A stretch of 64,000 nucleotides of DNA from CAIKMD01 sp963729935 (GTDB lineage Bacteria; Pseudomonadota; Alphaproteobacteria; ATCC43930; CGMCC-115725): contig CAVSPW010000005.1 in NCBI GenBank assembly GCA_963729935.1, positions 1 to 64,000 of the forward strand, written 5' to 3'. Below the pieces are notes generated by a model that did no database searches, had not been told where the DNA came from, and saw nothing but the letters and a program-made list of their open reading frames with translations. A program made the translations under genes and the position numbers. Shown here in pieces: positions 18,720-26,871 of the stretch; the first letter of the stretch is position 1; each line of letters begins with the position of its first letter.

Positions 18720-20056
18720 CCGCGTCTCCCCCTCAATTTGGACTTCTTGATCAAGCCTTCGTACTGATGCGCGAGCAGATGCGAGTGGATCTGCGCCACC
18801 GTGTCCATGGTGACGCTGACCACGATCAAGAGGCTGGTTCCGCCGAAATAGAACGGCAAGGCGTATTCGGAGACCAGAACTTCCGGCAGCACGCAGACAG
18901 CCGACAAATAAAGCGCGCCGACCACGGTGAGGCGCGTCAGCACGAAATCGAGAAAATCCGCCGTGTTCTTGCCCGGCCGGATGCCCGGGACGAAGCCGCC
19001 GTATTTCTTCAGATTGTCGGCCGTTTCGACCGGATTGAAGACGATCGCGGTATAGAAGAAACAGAAGAAGATGATGAGGCCGACATAGAGCGCGATATAG
19101 GCCGGCTGGCCATGACCGAGCCAAGCCGCGATCTCGGCCAAAATGCCGGTCGAACCCGCGCTGAAGCCCGCCAAGGTGGCGGGCAGCAGCAATAGCGAGG
19201 AGGCAAAGATCGGCGGAATCACGCCCGACGTATTGAGCTTCAGCGGCAGATGCGACGCTTCGCCGCCGAACATCTTGTTGCCGACCTGGCGTTTTGGATA
19301 TTGCACCAGGATGCGGCGCTGGGCCCGCTCCATGAAGACGATGAACGTGATCACGGCGATGGCGCCGAGGACGAAAGAAACGAGGAAGAAGGCTGAAATC
19401 GCGCCCGTGCGGCTCAATTCCAGGAGCCCGGCTAGAGCCGGCGGCATGCGCGCGACGATGCCGGAAAAGATGATCAGCGAGATGCCGTTGCCGACGCCGC
19501 GGGCGGTGATCTGCTCGCCGAGCCACATCAGGAAGACCGTGCCGCCGGTCAAGGTGATCACCGAGGTGATGCGAAAGAAGAGACCTGGATCGGTGACGGC
19601 GAGACCCGAGGGCCCGCGCAATCCCTCGATGCCCACGGCGATGCCATAGGCCTGGATCGCGGCCAGGAACACCGTGCCGTAGCGCGTGTACTGATTGAGC
19701 TTCTTGCGTCCCGTCTCACCCTCTTTCTTCAGTGCTTCGAGCTGGGGCGAAACCGCCGTCAGGAGCTGCACGATGATCGAGGCCGAGATGTACGGCATGA
19801 TGTTGAGGGCGAAGATCGTCATGCGCCCGAGCGCGCCGCCCGAGAACATGTCGACCATGCCGAGGATGCCGCCGGAATTGCGCGCGAAAATTTCCTGCAG
19901 CACTTGCGGATCGATGCCCGGCAGCGGGATGTAGGTGCCCAGCCGGTAGATCACCAACGCGCCGAGCGTGAACCACAACCGGTTCTTGAGTTCGGTCGCC
20001 TTGGAGAAAGCCGAGAAATTGATGCTGGCGGCGAGTTGTTCGGCGGCTGACGCCAT
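18716..20056 (-). CDS. secY: protein translocase subunit SecY
   Basis: A 446-residue, ten-helix channel subunit of the Sec translocon. It has the plug-region and loop signatures FSGGALGRMTIFALNIMPYI, GIGNGIS-like VGNGISLIIF, and the basic cytosolic loop RRILVQYPKRQVGNKMFGG that contacts ribosome and SecA. Its stop overlaps the adk start, so the two are translationally coupled. rplO lies 11 bp upstream. Confidence 0.96.
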   Translation of the reverse strand: MASAAEQLAASINFSAFSKATELKNRLWFTLGALVIYRLGTYIPLPGIDPQVLQEIFARNSGGILGMVDMFSGGALGRMTIFALNIMPYISASIIVQLLTAVSPQLEALKKEGETGRKKLNQYTRYGTVFLAAIQAYGIAVGIEGLRGPSGLAVTDPGLFFRITSVITLTGGTVFLMWLGEQITARGVGNGISLIIFSGIVARMPPALAGLLELSRTGAISAFFLVSFVLGAIAVITFIVFMERAQRRILVQYPKRQVGNKMFGGEASHLPLKLNTSGVIPPIFASSLLLLPATLAGFSAGSTGILAEIAAWLGHGQPAYIALYVGLIIFFCFFYTAIVFNPVETADNLKKYGGFVPGIRPGKNTADFLDFVLTRLTVVGALYLSAVCVLPEVLVSEYALPFYFGGTSLLIVVSVTMDTVAQIHSHLLAHQYEGLIKKSKLRGRRG

Positions 20057-20067
20057 TTAGCGTCTCC

Positions 20068-20556
20068 TCATGAAGCAGCAGCGGCGGCCGGCTTGCCAGC
20101 CGCCACAATCACCTTACCCCCGAGTTTCTCGACGGCTTCGACCGCCGCTTTCGATGCCCCCACCACCTCGATCGTCAGCGGCACTTTCAACTCGCCCTTG
20201 GCGAGAAGGCGTACACCGTCGCGGACGCGGCGCAGCACGCCCGCCGCGACGAGCGCCTCGCCATTCACGGTCGCATCGGCCTTCAAGCGTCCGGCGTCGA
20301 GCGCAACCTGGAGCCTGCCGAGATTGACGATCGTAAAATCGCTTTGGAAATCGGCGTTGTTGAAGCCGCGCTTCGGCAGGCGCCGATGCAGCGGCGTCTG
20401 GCCGCCTTCGAAGCCGTTCAGGGCGACGCCGCTGCGCGCCGTCTGGCCCTTACCGCCGCGCGCGCTGGTCTTGCCCTTGCCCGAGCCGATGCCGCGGCCG
20501 CGGCGCTTGGCCCGGTAATGGGCGCCTTGATTATCCGAAATCTCGTTGAGCTTCAT
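20068..20556 (-). CDS. rplO: 50S ribosomal protein L15
   Basis: A 162-residue uL15. The start MKLNEISDNQGAH and the Gly-rich basic segment GRGIGSGKGKTSARGGKGQ are diagnostic. The start at 20556 was chosen because the family motif begins exactly there. The C-terminus has a short Ala-rich tail (KPAAAAAS). It lies between rpmD and secY. Confidence 0.96.
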   Translation of the reverse strand: MKLNEISDNQGAHYRAKRRGRGIGSGKGKTSARGGKGQTARSGVALNGFEGGQTPLHRRLPKRGFNNADFQSDFTIVNLGRLQVALDAGRLKADATVNGEALVAAGVLRRVRDGVRLLAKGELKVPLTIEVVGASKAAVEAVEKLGGKVIVAAGKPAAAAAS

Positions 20557-20584
20557 GTTCCATCCACTGGCAAGCTTAGGCCCG

Positions 20585-20959
20585 TTACGAAGCCGATTCC
20601 ACACGCACGAGGTGGTGCACGCGCGCAATCATGCCGCGCACGGAAGGGGTGTCTTCAAGAACGCGCGAACGATGGCGCTTGTTGAGTCCGAGTCCCTTGA
20701 GCGTCGCGCGCTGATATTCCTCGTGCCCGATCGGGCTGCCGATCTGCGTGACCTTCAAGACTTTTTCGGGCTTGGCGCGCGCCGTCTTAGCTGGCGCCGG
20801 CGGTTTCGCCGCAACCGGCGCCGCGACCCGAGCGGTCGAGGCGGGCGGTTTTGCCGGTTTCGGCTTTTCTGCCGCGGCGCTTTTGGGCGCGGCGCCTTCC
20901 GCGGTCGCTTTGGGCGCGCGAGCCGGTCTTTTCTTTGGTTCGGTCTTTTCCTCGGCCAT
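20585..20959 (-). CDS. rpmD: 50S ribosomal protein L30 with a long N-terminal extension
   Basis: A 124-residue protein whose C-terminal 60 residues are a normal uL30 (KVLKVTQIGSPIGHEEYQRA, LGLNKRHRSRVLEDTPSVRG). The first ~64 residues are Ala/Pro/Lys-rich, low complexity and predicted disordered; bacterial L30 is usually about 60 residues. The extension looks translated: the ATG is 3 bp after the rpsE stop, is preceded by GGGAG, and no other Met occurs before residue 109. A non-AUG internal start just before KVLKV cannot be fully excluded. Confidence 0.9.
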   Translation of the reverse strand: MAEEKTEPKKRPARAPKATAEGAAPKSAAAEKPKPAKPPASTARVAAPVAAKPPAPAKTARAKPEKVLKVTQIGSPIGHEEYQRATLKGLGLNKRHRSRVLEDTPSVRGMIARVHHLVRVESAS

Positions 20960-20962
20960 GGC

Positions 20963-21586
20963 TTACTCCCGGACTTCCTGGCCTTCGCGGCGCGGCAAGA
21001 TGTCGCTCACCTTCTTGCCGCGACGCGACGCGACCGCGCGCGGGCTGACCGAGCGATTGAGCGCTTCGAAGGTTGCCTTGATCATATTGTGCGGATTGGA
21101 CGTGCCGACCGATTTCGCAACCACATCCTGCACGCCCAGCGCCTCGAAAATCGCGCGCATCGGACCGCCGGCGATGATGCCGGTGCCGACCTGCGCCGCA
21201 CGCACCACTACCCGACCAGCACCATAATGGCCGACGATGTCGTGATGCAGAGTGCGCCCTTCGCGCAAGGGCACGCGGATCATGGAGCGGCGCGCCTGCT
21301 CGGTCGCCTTGCGGATCGCCTCGGGAACTTCGCGCGCCTTACCCGCGCCATAGCCCGCGCGGCCCTTGCCGTCGCCGACGATCACGATCGCCGCGAAGCC
21401 GAAGCGCCGTCCACCCTTCACCACCTTGGCGACGCGGTTGATGCCGACGAGCTTTTCGATGAAATCGCCGTCATCCCGGTCGGAACGGTCGCGTCCGCCG
21501 CGTTCACCGTCGCGTCCGCGTTGCGGCCGGTCGCCACCGCCGCGCCCGCGCGACGGCCTTTCGCTGCCAGATGGTGTCGTTGCCAT
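20963..21586 (-). CDS. rpsE: 30S ribosomal protein S5 with an Arg/Gly-rich N-terminal extension
   Basis: A 207-residue uS5, which helps with translational accuracy. The conserved body starts near residue 42 (FIEKLVGINRVAKVVKGGRR) and includes GYGAGKAREVPEAIRKA. Residues 10-40 are unusual: repeated RGRGGG, PQRGRDGERGGRDR and SDRDDGD, an RGG-like basic and acidic low-complexity stretch, longer than the ~10 residues found here in most bacteria. It precedes rpmD by 3 bp. Confidence 0.95.
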   Translation of the reverse strand: MATTPSGSERPSRGRGGGDRPQRGRDGERGGRDRSDRDDGDFIEKLVGINRVAKVVKGGRRFGFAAIVIVGDGKGRAGYGAGKAREVPEAIRKATEQARRSMIRVPLREGRTLHHDIVGHYGAGRVVVRAAQVGTGIIAGGPMRAIFEALGVQDVVAKSVGTSNPHNMIKATFEALNRSVSPRAVASRRGKKVSDILPRREGQEVRE

Positions 21587-21597
21587 GAACGCCCTTT

Positions 21598-21963
21598 CTA
21601 GAAATCCAGGCCGCCCTCTCGGGCGGCGTCGGCCAGGGCCTTGACCCGGCCATGAAACAGGTAACCGCCGCGATCGAACACCACCGCCGTGACACCCGCC
21701 GCCTTGGCGCGCTCGGCCAAGAGTTTGCCGACGGCGCCGGCTGCGTCCTTGTTGGCGCCGGTCTTGAGGCTCTCGCGCAGCAATTCGTCGAGGGTCGAGG
21801 CGGCGGCCAAGGTACGGCCGGCCACATCGTCGATCACCTGCGCATAGATGTGCTTCGACGAGCGAAACACCGAGAGGCGGGGCCGCCCGCTGCTGGTGCG
21901 CGCGAGCCGCGCCCGAATGCGGGTGCGCCGTTTCGCGAAAAGAATTTCGGACTTGTCGCTCAT
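21598..21963 (-). CDS. rplR: 50S ribosomal protein L18
   Basis: A 121-residue uL18 that binds 5S rRNA. Conserved features are RRTRIRARLARTS, RPRLSVFRSSKHIYAQVIDD and the C-terminal VVFDRGGYLFHGRVKALADAARE. Located between rplF and rpsE in the spc operon, with 9-11 bp gaps. Confidence 0.96.
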   Translation of the reverse strand: MSDKSEILFAKRRTRIRARLARTSSGRPRLSVFRSSKHIYAQVIDDVAGRTLAAASTLDELLRESLKTGANKDAAGAVGKLLAERAKAAGVTAVVFDRGGYLFHGRVKALADAAREGGLDF

Positions 21964-21972
21964 GCGCCGCTC

Positions 21973-22506
21973 CTACTTCTTCTTGCCTTCTTTGCGCCGG
22001 ATCGTCTCGCTCTGATATTTGATGCCTTTGCCCTTATAGGGCTCGGGCCCGCGGAAAGAGCGAATGACGGCGGCGACTTGCCCCACGCGCTGTTTGTCCG
22101 CGCCGGTGATCGCGATCGCCGTCGGCTTCTCGCAAGCGATCTTGATGTCCGACGGAATGGGGAAATGCACGTCGTGGCTGTAGCCGAGCTGGAGAATGAG
22201 GTCCTTGCCCTGCACGGCCGCGCGATAGCCGACGCCGTTGATGTCGAGGTTGATCGTGTAACCCGTTGCGACCCCGGTCACCATGTTATTGACCAGCGCG
22301 CGCACCGTTCCCCAGGCCATGCGGGCGCGTTTCGTCTGGTTCTTAGGCGTCACCAAGACCTCGCCGTCCTTGACCGCGGCATCGACCTCGCTGTTCACGG
22401 CGAGCTTCAACGTGCCGAGCTTACCCTTGGCCGTGAGCACGCCGGAAGCCAGTTCGATGCTGACGCCTTGCGGGATGGCGACGGGCGATTTGCCGATGCG
22501 TGACAT
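21973..22506 (-). CDS. rplF: 50S ribosomal protein L6
   Basis: A 177-residue uL6 near the factor-binding site of the 50S. It starts MSRIGKSPVAIPQGV and carries the signature PEPYKGKGIKYQSETIRRKEGKK at its C-terminus. Both halves of its duplicated fold are present, and length is normal. Confidence 0.97.
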   Translation of the reverse strand: MSRIGKSPVAIPQGVSIELASGVLTAKGKLGTLKLAVNSEVDAAVKDGEVLVTPKNQTKRARMAWGTVRALVNNMVTGVATGYTINLDINGVGYRAAVQGKDLILQLGYSHDVHFPIPSDIKIACEKPTAIAITGADKQRVGQVAAVIRSFRGPEPYKGKGIKYQSETIRRKEGKKK

Positions 22507-22514
22507 GGTTTGCC

Positions 22515-22913
22515 TCAGAAGACGCGGCAGAGAATTTCGCCACCGACATTGGCGGCGCGGGCTTCGTTGTCGGACATCACGCCGCGCGGCGTCGACAGGA
22601 TCGAAATGCCGAGCCCGTTATAGACGCGCGGGAGATCGGAAACGCGCGAATAGACGCGGCGTCCCGGCTTCGAGACGCGGGTGAGCTCGCGGATCACCGG
22701 CTCACCATCGACGTATTTCAGCTCGATCATCAGCTCGGCGACGCCAGGACGCACTTCCTCGCGCTTGTAGCCGCGGATGTACCCTTCGCGCTGAAGCACC
22801 TCCAGCACGTTGGCGCGGATGCTCGAGGCCGGCGACTGAATGACCGATTTATGCGCCTGCTGGCCGTTACGGATCCGGGTCAGCATATCCCCGAGGGGAT
22901 CGCTCATCGACAT
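22515..22913 (-). CDS. rpsH: 30S ribosomal protein S8
   Basis: A 132-residue uS8. MSDPLGDMLTRIRNGQ and the C-terminal STPRGVMSDNEARAANVGGE are conserved. The start at 22913 was chosen because GGGAG lies 8 bases upstream; an ATG at 22907 would remove two residues. In E. coli S8 represses the spc operon, but no matching mRNA site was identified here. Confidence 0.96.
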   Translation of the reverse strand: MSMSDPLGDMLTRIRNGQQAHKSVIQSPASSIRANVLEVLQREGYIRGYKREEVRPGVAELMIELKYVDGEPVIRELTRVSKPGRRVYSRVSDLPRVYNGLGISILSTPRGVMSDNEARAANVGGEILCRVF

Positions 22914-22926
22914 ACCGTTCTCTCCC

Positions 22927-23232
22927 TTACCAGCTCGACTTGACCATGCCCGGGATCTGTCCGAGCGAGGCCAGTTCACGAAGCGCGATGCGCGAGAGCT
23001 TGAACTTGCGGTAGTAGGCGCGCGGACGCCCGGTCAAGGCGCAGCGGTTCTTCAGCCGCGTGGCCGAGGAATTGCGCGGCATCTCCGCGAGCTTCAAACG
23101 CGCGGCAAAACGCTCCTCCGGCGGCAGCTCCTTGTCCGCGGCGGTCGCCTTCAGCCGCGCACGTTTTGCCGCCATACGCTTCACGAGAAGCGTCCGCTTT
23201 AGGTTCTTGTCGATGGAACTGGTCTTGGCCAT
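22927..23232 (-). CDS. rpsN: 30S ribosomal protein S14 (zinc-free type)
   Basis: A 101-residue uS14 of the long, zinc-independent form: it lacks the CxxC pairs of the short form and contains just one Cys, in KNRCALTGRPRAYYRKFKLSRIALRE. It begins MAKTSSIDKNLKRT. Position between rplE and rpsH is standard. Confidence 0.97.
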   Translation of the reverse strand: MAKTSSIDKNLKRTLLVKRMAAKRARLKATAADKELPPEERFAARLKLAEMPRNSSATRLKNRCALTGRPRAYYRKFKLSRIALRELASLGQIPGMVKSSW

Positions 23233-23252
23233 TGCACCTTACCCTTTCGGGA

Positions 23253-23795
23253 TCAATTGACGAACGGCATGTCGAACCCGCGCAGAAGCGCCTTGGCTTC
23301 CGCATCGGTCCGCGCCGTCGTGACGATGATGACGTCCATGCCGCGCGTGGCATCGACTTGGTCGTAATTGATTTCGGGGAACACGAGCTGTTCCTTGAGA
23401 CCGAGCGCGTAATTGCCGCGGCCGTCGAAACTCTTGCCCGAGGCGCCGCGGAAATCGCGCACACGCGGCAGCGCGATGTTCACGAGCCGGTCGAGGAATT
23501 CGTACATCCGATCCTTGCGCAAAGTGACCTTGCAGCCCAAGGGCATGTTCTCGCGCACTTTGTAGGTCGCGATCGATTTCTTGGCGCGCGTGATCACCGG
23601 CCTTTGACCCGCGATCGCGGCGAGCTCTTTCGCCGCGGCATCGACTTTCTTCGTGTCCTGCACCGCCTCGCCGACACCCATGTTGATGACGATCTTCTCG
23701 AGCCGCGGCACGGCAAAGATGTTGTCGTAGCCGAACTCCTTCATCAGGGCCGGGCGGACCACCTTGTCGTAATGTTCTTTCAGTCGCGTCGTCAT
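23253..23795 (-). CDS. rplE: 50S ribosomal protein L5
   Basis: A 180-residue uL5 of the central protuberance, binding 5S rRNA and P-site tRNA. Signatures seen are PRLEKIVINMGVGEA, GQRPVITRAKKSIA and PEINYDQVDATRGMDVIIVT. Length matches the family. It follows rplX by 10 bp. Confidence 0.97.
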   Translation of the reverse strand: MTTRLKEHYDKVVRPALMKEFGYDNIFAVPRLEKIVINMGVGEAVQDTKKVDAAAKELAAIAGQRPVITRAKKSIATYKVRENMPLGCKVTLRKDRMYEFLDRLVNIALPRVRDFRGASGKSFDGRGNYALGLKEQLVFPEINYDQVDATRGMDVIIVTTARTDAEAKALLRGFDMPFVN

Positions 23796-23805
23796 GGTCT
23801 TTTCC

Positions 23806-24123
23806 TCAGGCGTCGAGGACTTCGCCGGAGCGCTTGGCGAAACGCACTTTGCGGCCGTCCTCGAGGATGCGGTAGCCGACCCGCGTCGGCTTCTGCGTTT
23901 TCGGATCGATATGGGCGACGTTGGAGACGTGGATCGCCGCCTCTTTCTCGACGATGCCGCCGGGCTCGCCGGGCCGCGGCCGCGTGTGCCGCTTGATCAT
24001 GTTGACGCCTTGCACGACGACACGCTCGTCCGCGCGCCGTACGCTCAAGACTTCGCCGCTCTTTCCCCGGTCGCGGCCGCTGAGGACCACGACCTTGTCG
24101 CCCTTTTTTATCTTGAACTTCAT
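23806..24123 (-). CDS. rplX: 50S ribosomal protein L24
   Basis: A 105-residue uL24, an early assembly protein with a KOW motif (KKGDKVVVLSGRDRGKSGEVL). The ATG at 24123 gives MKFKIKKGD; a GTG at 24129 overlapping the rplN stop would add two residues. The ATG is preferred because the family usually starts this way. Confidence 0.95.
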   Translation of the reverse strand: MKFKIKKGDKVVVLSGRDRGKSGEVLSVRRADERVVVQGVNMIKRHTRPRPGEPGGIVEKEAAIHVSNVAHIDPKTQKPTRVGYRILEDGRKVRFAKRSGEVLDA

Positions 24124-24125
24124 CG

Positions 24126-24494
24126 TCACAGCACCTCGGGAGCCAGCGAGACGATCTTCATGAATTTGCGCGCGCGCAGCTCGCGCGTCACGGGCCCGAA
24201 GATGCGCGTGCCGATCGGCTCGTCCTGAGCGGTGATGAGCACCGCCGCGTTGCGGTCAAAGCGGATCGCGCTTCCGTCCGGACGGCGGATCGCATTGGCG
24301 GTGCGCACGATCACCGCCTTGTGCACGTCGCCCTTCTTGACGCGCCCGCGCGGGATCGCGTCCTTCACGGAAACCACGATGATGTCGCCGACTGTCGCCG
24401 TGCGCCGCTTGCTGCCGCCGAGCACCTTGATGCACTGCACGCGCTTTGCACCCGAGTTATCGGCCACGTCGAGATTGGTCTGCATCTGGATCAT
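24126..24494 (-). CDS. rplN: 50S ribosomal protein L14
   Basis: A 122-residue uL14 at the subunit interface. MIQMQTNLDVADNSGAKRVQC, GDIIVVSVKDAIPRGRVKKGD and the C-terminal FMKIVSLAPEVL are canonical, and length is exactly typical. It begins the spc operon, 6 bp after rpsQ. Confidence 0.97.
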   Translation of the reverse strand: MIQMQTNLDVADNSGAKRVQCIKVLGGSKRRTATVGDIIVVSVKDAIPRGRVKKGDVHKAVIVRTANAIRRPDGSAIRFDRNAAVLITAQDEPIGTRIFGPVTRELRARKFMKIVSLAPEVL

Positions 24495-24500
24495 GACGGG

Positions 24501-24842
24501 TTACTCCGGGCTCGCTGCGGCCTTGGGCGAGCGCGCACGGCGCGCACGCTGTTGCGTCGGCGGCTGATCGACCTCGACCGCGCCGACCACCTTGCGCCCC
24601 TCGACCGGCGCGCCACCGGCCATCACGACCCAGCGCTTCGTCTTCGAGAGGGGCCGGCTTTCCTCGATGCGCACGAGGTCGCCGGTCTTGAACGCATTGG
24701 TTTCGTCATGCGCGGCGTATTTCTTGGAGCGCATGATGAACTTCTTGTAGACGGGGTGCATCACCCGGCGCTCGACCCGAACGATCACGGTCTTGTTCGC
24801 CTTGTCTGATACGATGACGCCCGTCAGGACACGCTTTGGCAT
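24501..24842 (-). CDS. rpsQ: 30S ribosomal protein S17 with C-terminal extension
   Basis: A 113-residue uS17. The core (MPKRVLTGVIVSDKANKTV, RRSKKYAAHDE-like MRSKKYAAHDETN, ESRPLSKTKRW) occupies the first ~75 residues. The remainder is a tail ending PPTQQRARRARSPKAAASPE, Arg/Ala/Pro-rich, making the protein about 30 residues longer than the E. coli form. Confidence 0.95.
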   Translation of the reverse strand: MPKRVLTGVIVSDKANKTVIVRVERRVMHPVYKKFIMRSKKYAAHDETNAFKTGDLVRIEESRPLSKTKRWVVMAGGAPVEGRKVVGAVEVDQPPTQQRARRARSPKAAASPE

Positions 24843-24859
24843 GTGCTAATCTCTTTCCC

Positions 24860-25057
24860 TCAACCGGCCTTGCGCGTGCGTTCGCCGAGAATGGTCTTGA
24901 TGCGCGCGATGTCGCGCCGAACCTGCCGCACGCGTGTCGTGTTCTCGAGCTGACCGCTCGCCTTTTGGAAGCGCAGATTGAACACTTCCTTGCCGAGATG
25001 ATCGAGCTCGGTCTTCAACTCGTCGTCGGTCTTGGCCCGCACGTCGCCCGCCTTCAT
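24860..25057 (-). CDS. rpmC: 50S ribosomal protein L29
   Basis: A 65-residue uL29, a helical hairpin at the tunnel exit that contacts signal recognition particle and trigger factor. Segments ELKTELDHLGKEVFNLRFQK and RDIARIKTILGER are diagnostic. Its start overlaps the rplP stop by 4 bp. Confidence 0.96.
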   Translation of the reverse strand: MKAGDVRAKTDDELKTELDHLGKEVFNLRFQKASGQLENTTRVRQVRRDIARIKTILGERTRKAG

Positions 25058-25479
25058 GATGCGCCCCCTTCACCGACGCGCGCGACCACCCGGGTCGCAA
25101 TCGAAAGCTTTGCCGAGGCCAGCGCGAAGGCCTCGCGCGCGATCGGGCCCGGCACGCCGTCCAATTCGAACATGATGCGCCCCGGCTTCACCCGACACAC
25201 CCAAAACTCCGGCGTGCCCTTGCCGCTGCCCATGCGCACCTCGGCCGGCTTGCGCGATACCGGAACGTCGGGAAAAATCCGGATCCAGACGCGGCCGATG
25301 CGCTTGATATGGCGCGTGATGGCGCGCCGCGCCGCCTCGATCTCGCGCGCGGTGACCCGGCCCGGCTCGGTCGCCTTCAGGCCGAAATTGCCGAAATTGA
25401 GCACGGTGCCGCCTTTCGCCTTGCCATGAATGCGGCCCTTATGCGCCTTGCGGTATTTGGTGCGTGCAGGTTGGAACAT
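25054..25479 (-). CDS. rplP: 50S ribosomal protein L16
   Basis: A 141-residue uL16 near the peptidyl transferase centre. It starts MFQPARTKYRKAHKGR and has KATEPGRVTAREIEAARRAI, RIFPDVPVSRKPAEVRMGSG and GSGKGTPEFWV. The Arg of the VRMGSGKG region where some bacteria hydroxylate L16 is present. Confidence 0.97.
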   Translation of the reverse strand: MFQPARTKYRKAHKGRIHGKAKGGTVLNFGNFGLKATEPGRVTAREIEAARRAITRHIKRIGRVWIRIFPDVPVSRKPAEVRMGSGKGTPEFWVCRVKPGRIMFELDGVPGPIAREAFALASAKLSIATRVVARVGEGGAS

Positions 25480-25493
25480 TTATCGATCGCCTC

Positions 25494-26174
25494 TCAAGCG
25501 CGAGCCGGCTGCGCATCGGCGGCGCGCTTGTCCTGCGCCATCGGGTCGTGCTGCAGCACCTCGCCTTTGAACACCCACACCTTGACGCCGCAAGTGCCGT
25601 AGGTGGTCTTGGCGGTGCCATAACCGAAATCGACATCGGCGCGCAGAGTGTGCAGCGGCACGCGTCCTTCGCGGTACCACTCCATACGCGCGATCTCGGC
25701 CCCGCCCAGCCGACCCGAGCAATTGATCCGGATGCCGAGCGCGCCCAGCCGCATCGCCGATTGCACGGCGCGTTTCATCGCGCGCCGGAAAGCGACCCGG
25801 CGCTCCAATTGTTGGGCGATGCCGTCGGCGATCAACTTGGCGTCGATTTCCGGCTTGCGGATTTCGAGGATATTGAGGCTGACATCGGAATTGGTCATCT
25901 TGCCGAGATCGACCCGGAGCTTTTCGATGTCGGCCCCCTTCTTGCCGATCACGACGCCGGGACGCGCGGAATGTATCGTGATCCGGGTCTTCTTTGCCGC
26001 GCGCTCGATGATGATCTTGCTGACGCCCGCCTGCTGCAACCGCTCGCCCAGAAACTTCCGCAGCTTCAGGTCTTCGTGCAGCAAGGTGCTGTAATCCTTG
26101 CGCGCGAACCAGCGCGAATCCCACGTGCGGTTGATTCCGAGCCGAAGCCCGATCGGATTGACCTTTTGGCCCAT
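25494..26174 (-). CDS. rpsC: 30S ribosomal protein S3
   Basis: A 226-residue uS3, part of the mRNA entry helicase site. MGQKVNPIGLRLGINRTWDS, the KH domain (IHSARPGVVIGKKGADIEKL) and the C-terminal domain with GRLGGAEIARMEWYREGRVP are all intact. Its start codon shares the last base region with the rplV stop. Confidence 0.97.
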   Translation of the reverse strand: MGQKVNPIGLRLGINRTWDSRWFARKDYSTLLHEDLKLRKFLGERLQQAGVSKIIIERAAKKTRITIHSARPGVVIGKKGADIEKLRVDLGKMTNSDVSLNILEIRKPEIDAKLIADGIAQQLERRVAFRRAMKRAVQSAMRLGALGIRINCSGRLGGAEIARMEWYREGRVPLHTLRADVDFGYGTAKTTYGTCGVKVWVFKGEVLQHDPMAQDKRAADAQPARA

Positions 26175-26581
26175 TAAGCCTTCTCCTGCTCGCCCGCTTC
26201 GACGGGCTCTTCGGCACGCTCGCGCACGACCACGAGAAGATTCGCGAAGTATTTCTCGACTGCCGCCGAGCGGCCGCGTCCGCGGGCGTGAAACCGCTTC
26301 AGCGCGAAAGCGCGGCCCACCGTCGCTTCTTTCACGATGAGCTTGTCGACGTCGAGCTGATGGTTGTTTTCGGCGTTGGCGATCGCAGACTGCAGAACCT
26401 TCTTCACGTCGAGCGCGATGCGGCGCCGCGAGAAGGCAAGCTCGTGCAGAGCGGCGCTCGCGGGCTTGCCGCGAATCGACTGCGCAACGAGATTGAGCTT
26501 ACGCGCGCTGATCCGGATTCCGTGCGCGTAGGCCGAAGCCTCGGTCTCGGCCAATCGCCTCGGCGCCTGCTTCTTGCTCAT
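26174..26581 (-). CDS. rplV: 50S ribosomal protein L22
   Basis: A 135-residue uL22 whose hairpin lines the exit tunnel. The core includes GIRISARKLNLVAQSIRGKPA and the tunnel loop region GRAFALKRFHARGRGRSAAV. The C-terminus has an acidic extension (EEPVEAGEQEKA). Its start overlaps the rpsS stop. Confidence 0.96.
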   Translation of the reverse strand: MSKKQAPRRLAETEASAYAHGIRISARKLNLVAQSIRGKPASAALHELAFSRRRIALDVKKVLQSAIANAENNHQLDVDKLIVKEATVGRAFALKRFHARGRGRSAAVEKYFANLLVVVRERAEEPVEAGEQEKA

Positions 26582-26862
26582 GCCGTCTCTCGCTTGACCT
26601 TGCGGTCCGCCGAATGGCCATGGAACGTGCGGGTCGGCGCGAACTCGCCGAGCTTGTGGCCGATCATGTGTTCGGTCACGAGCACGGGAATGAATTTATG
26701 CCCGTTGTAGACGCCGAAGGTGAGACCGACGAATTGCGGGAAGATGGTCGAGCGGCGCGACCATGTCTTGATGATCTCGTTGCGGCCCGTGCCGCGCGTC
26801 CGCTCCGCCTTCTTCAACAGATAGCCGTCGACGAACGGCCCCTTCCATGTCGAGCGTGCCAC
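26578..26862 (-). CDS. rpsS: 30S ribosomal protein S19
   Basis: A 94-residue uS19 of the 30S head. MARSTWKGPFVDGYLLKKAE, WSRRSTIFPQFVGLTFGVYN and KLGEFAPTRTFHGHSADRK are canonical and length is typical. It lies between rplB and rplV. Confidence 0.97.
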   Translation of the reverse strand: MARSTWKGPFVDGYLLKKAERTRGTGRNEIIKTWSRRSTIFPQFVGLTFGVYNGHKFIPVLVTEHMIGHKLGEFAPTRTFHGHSADRKVKRETA

Positions 26863-26871
26863 CGCGCTCTC

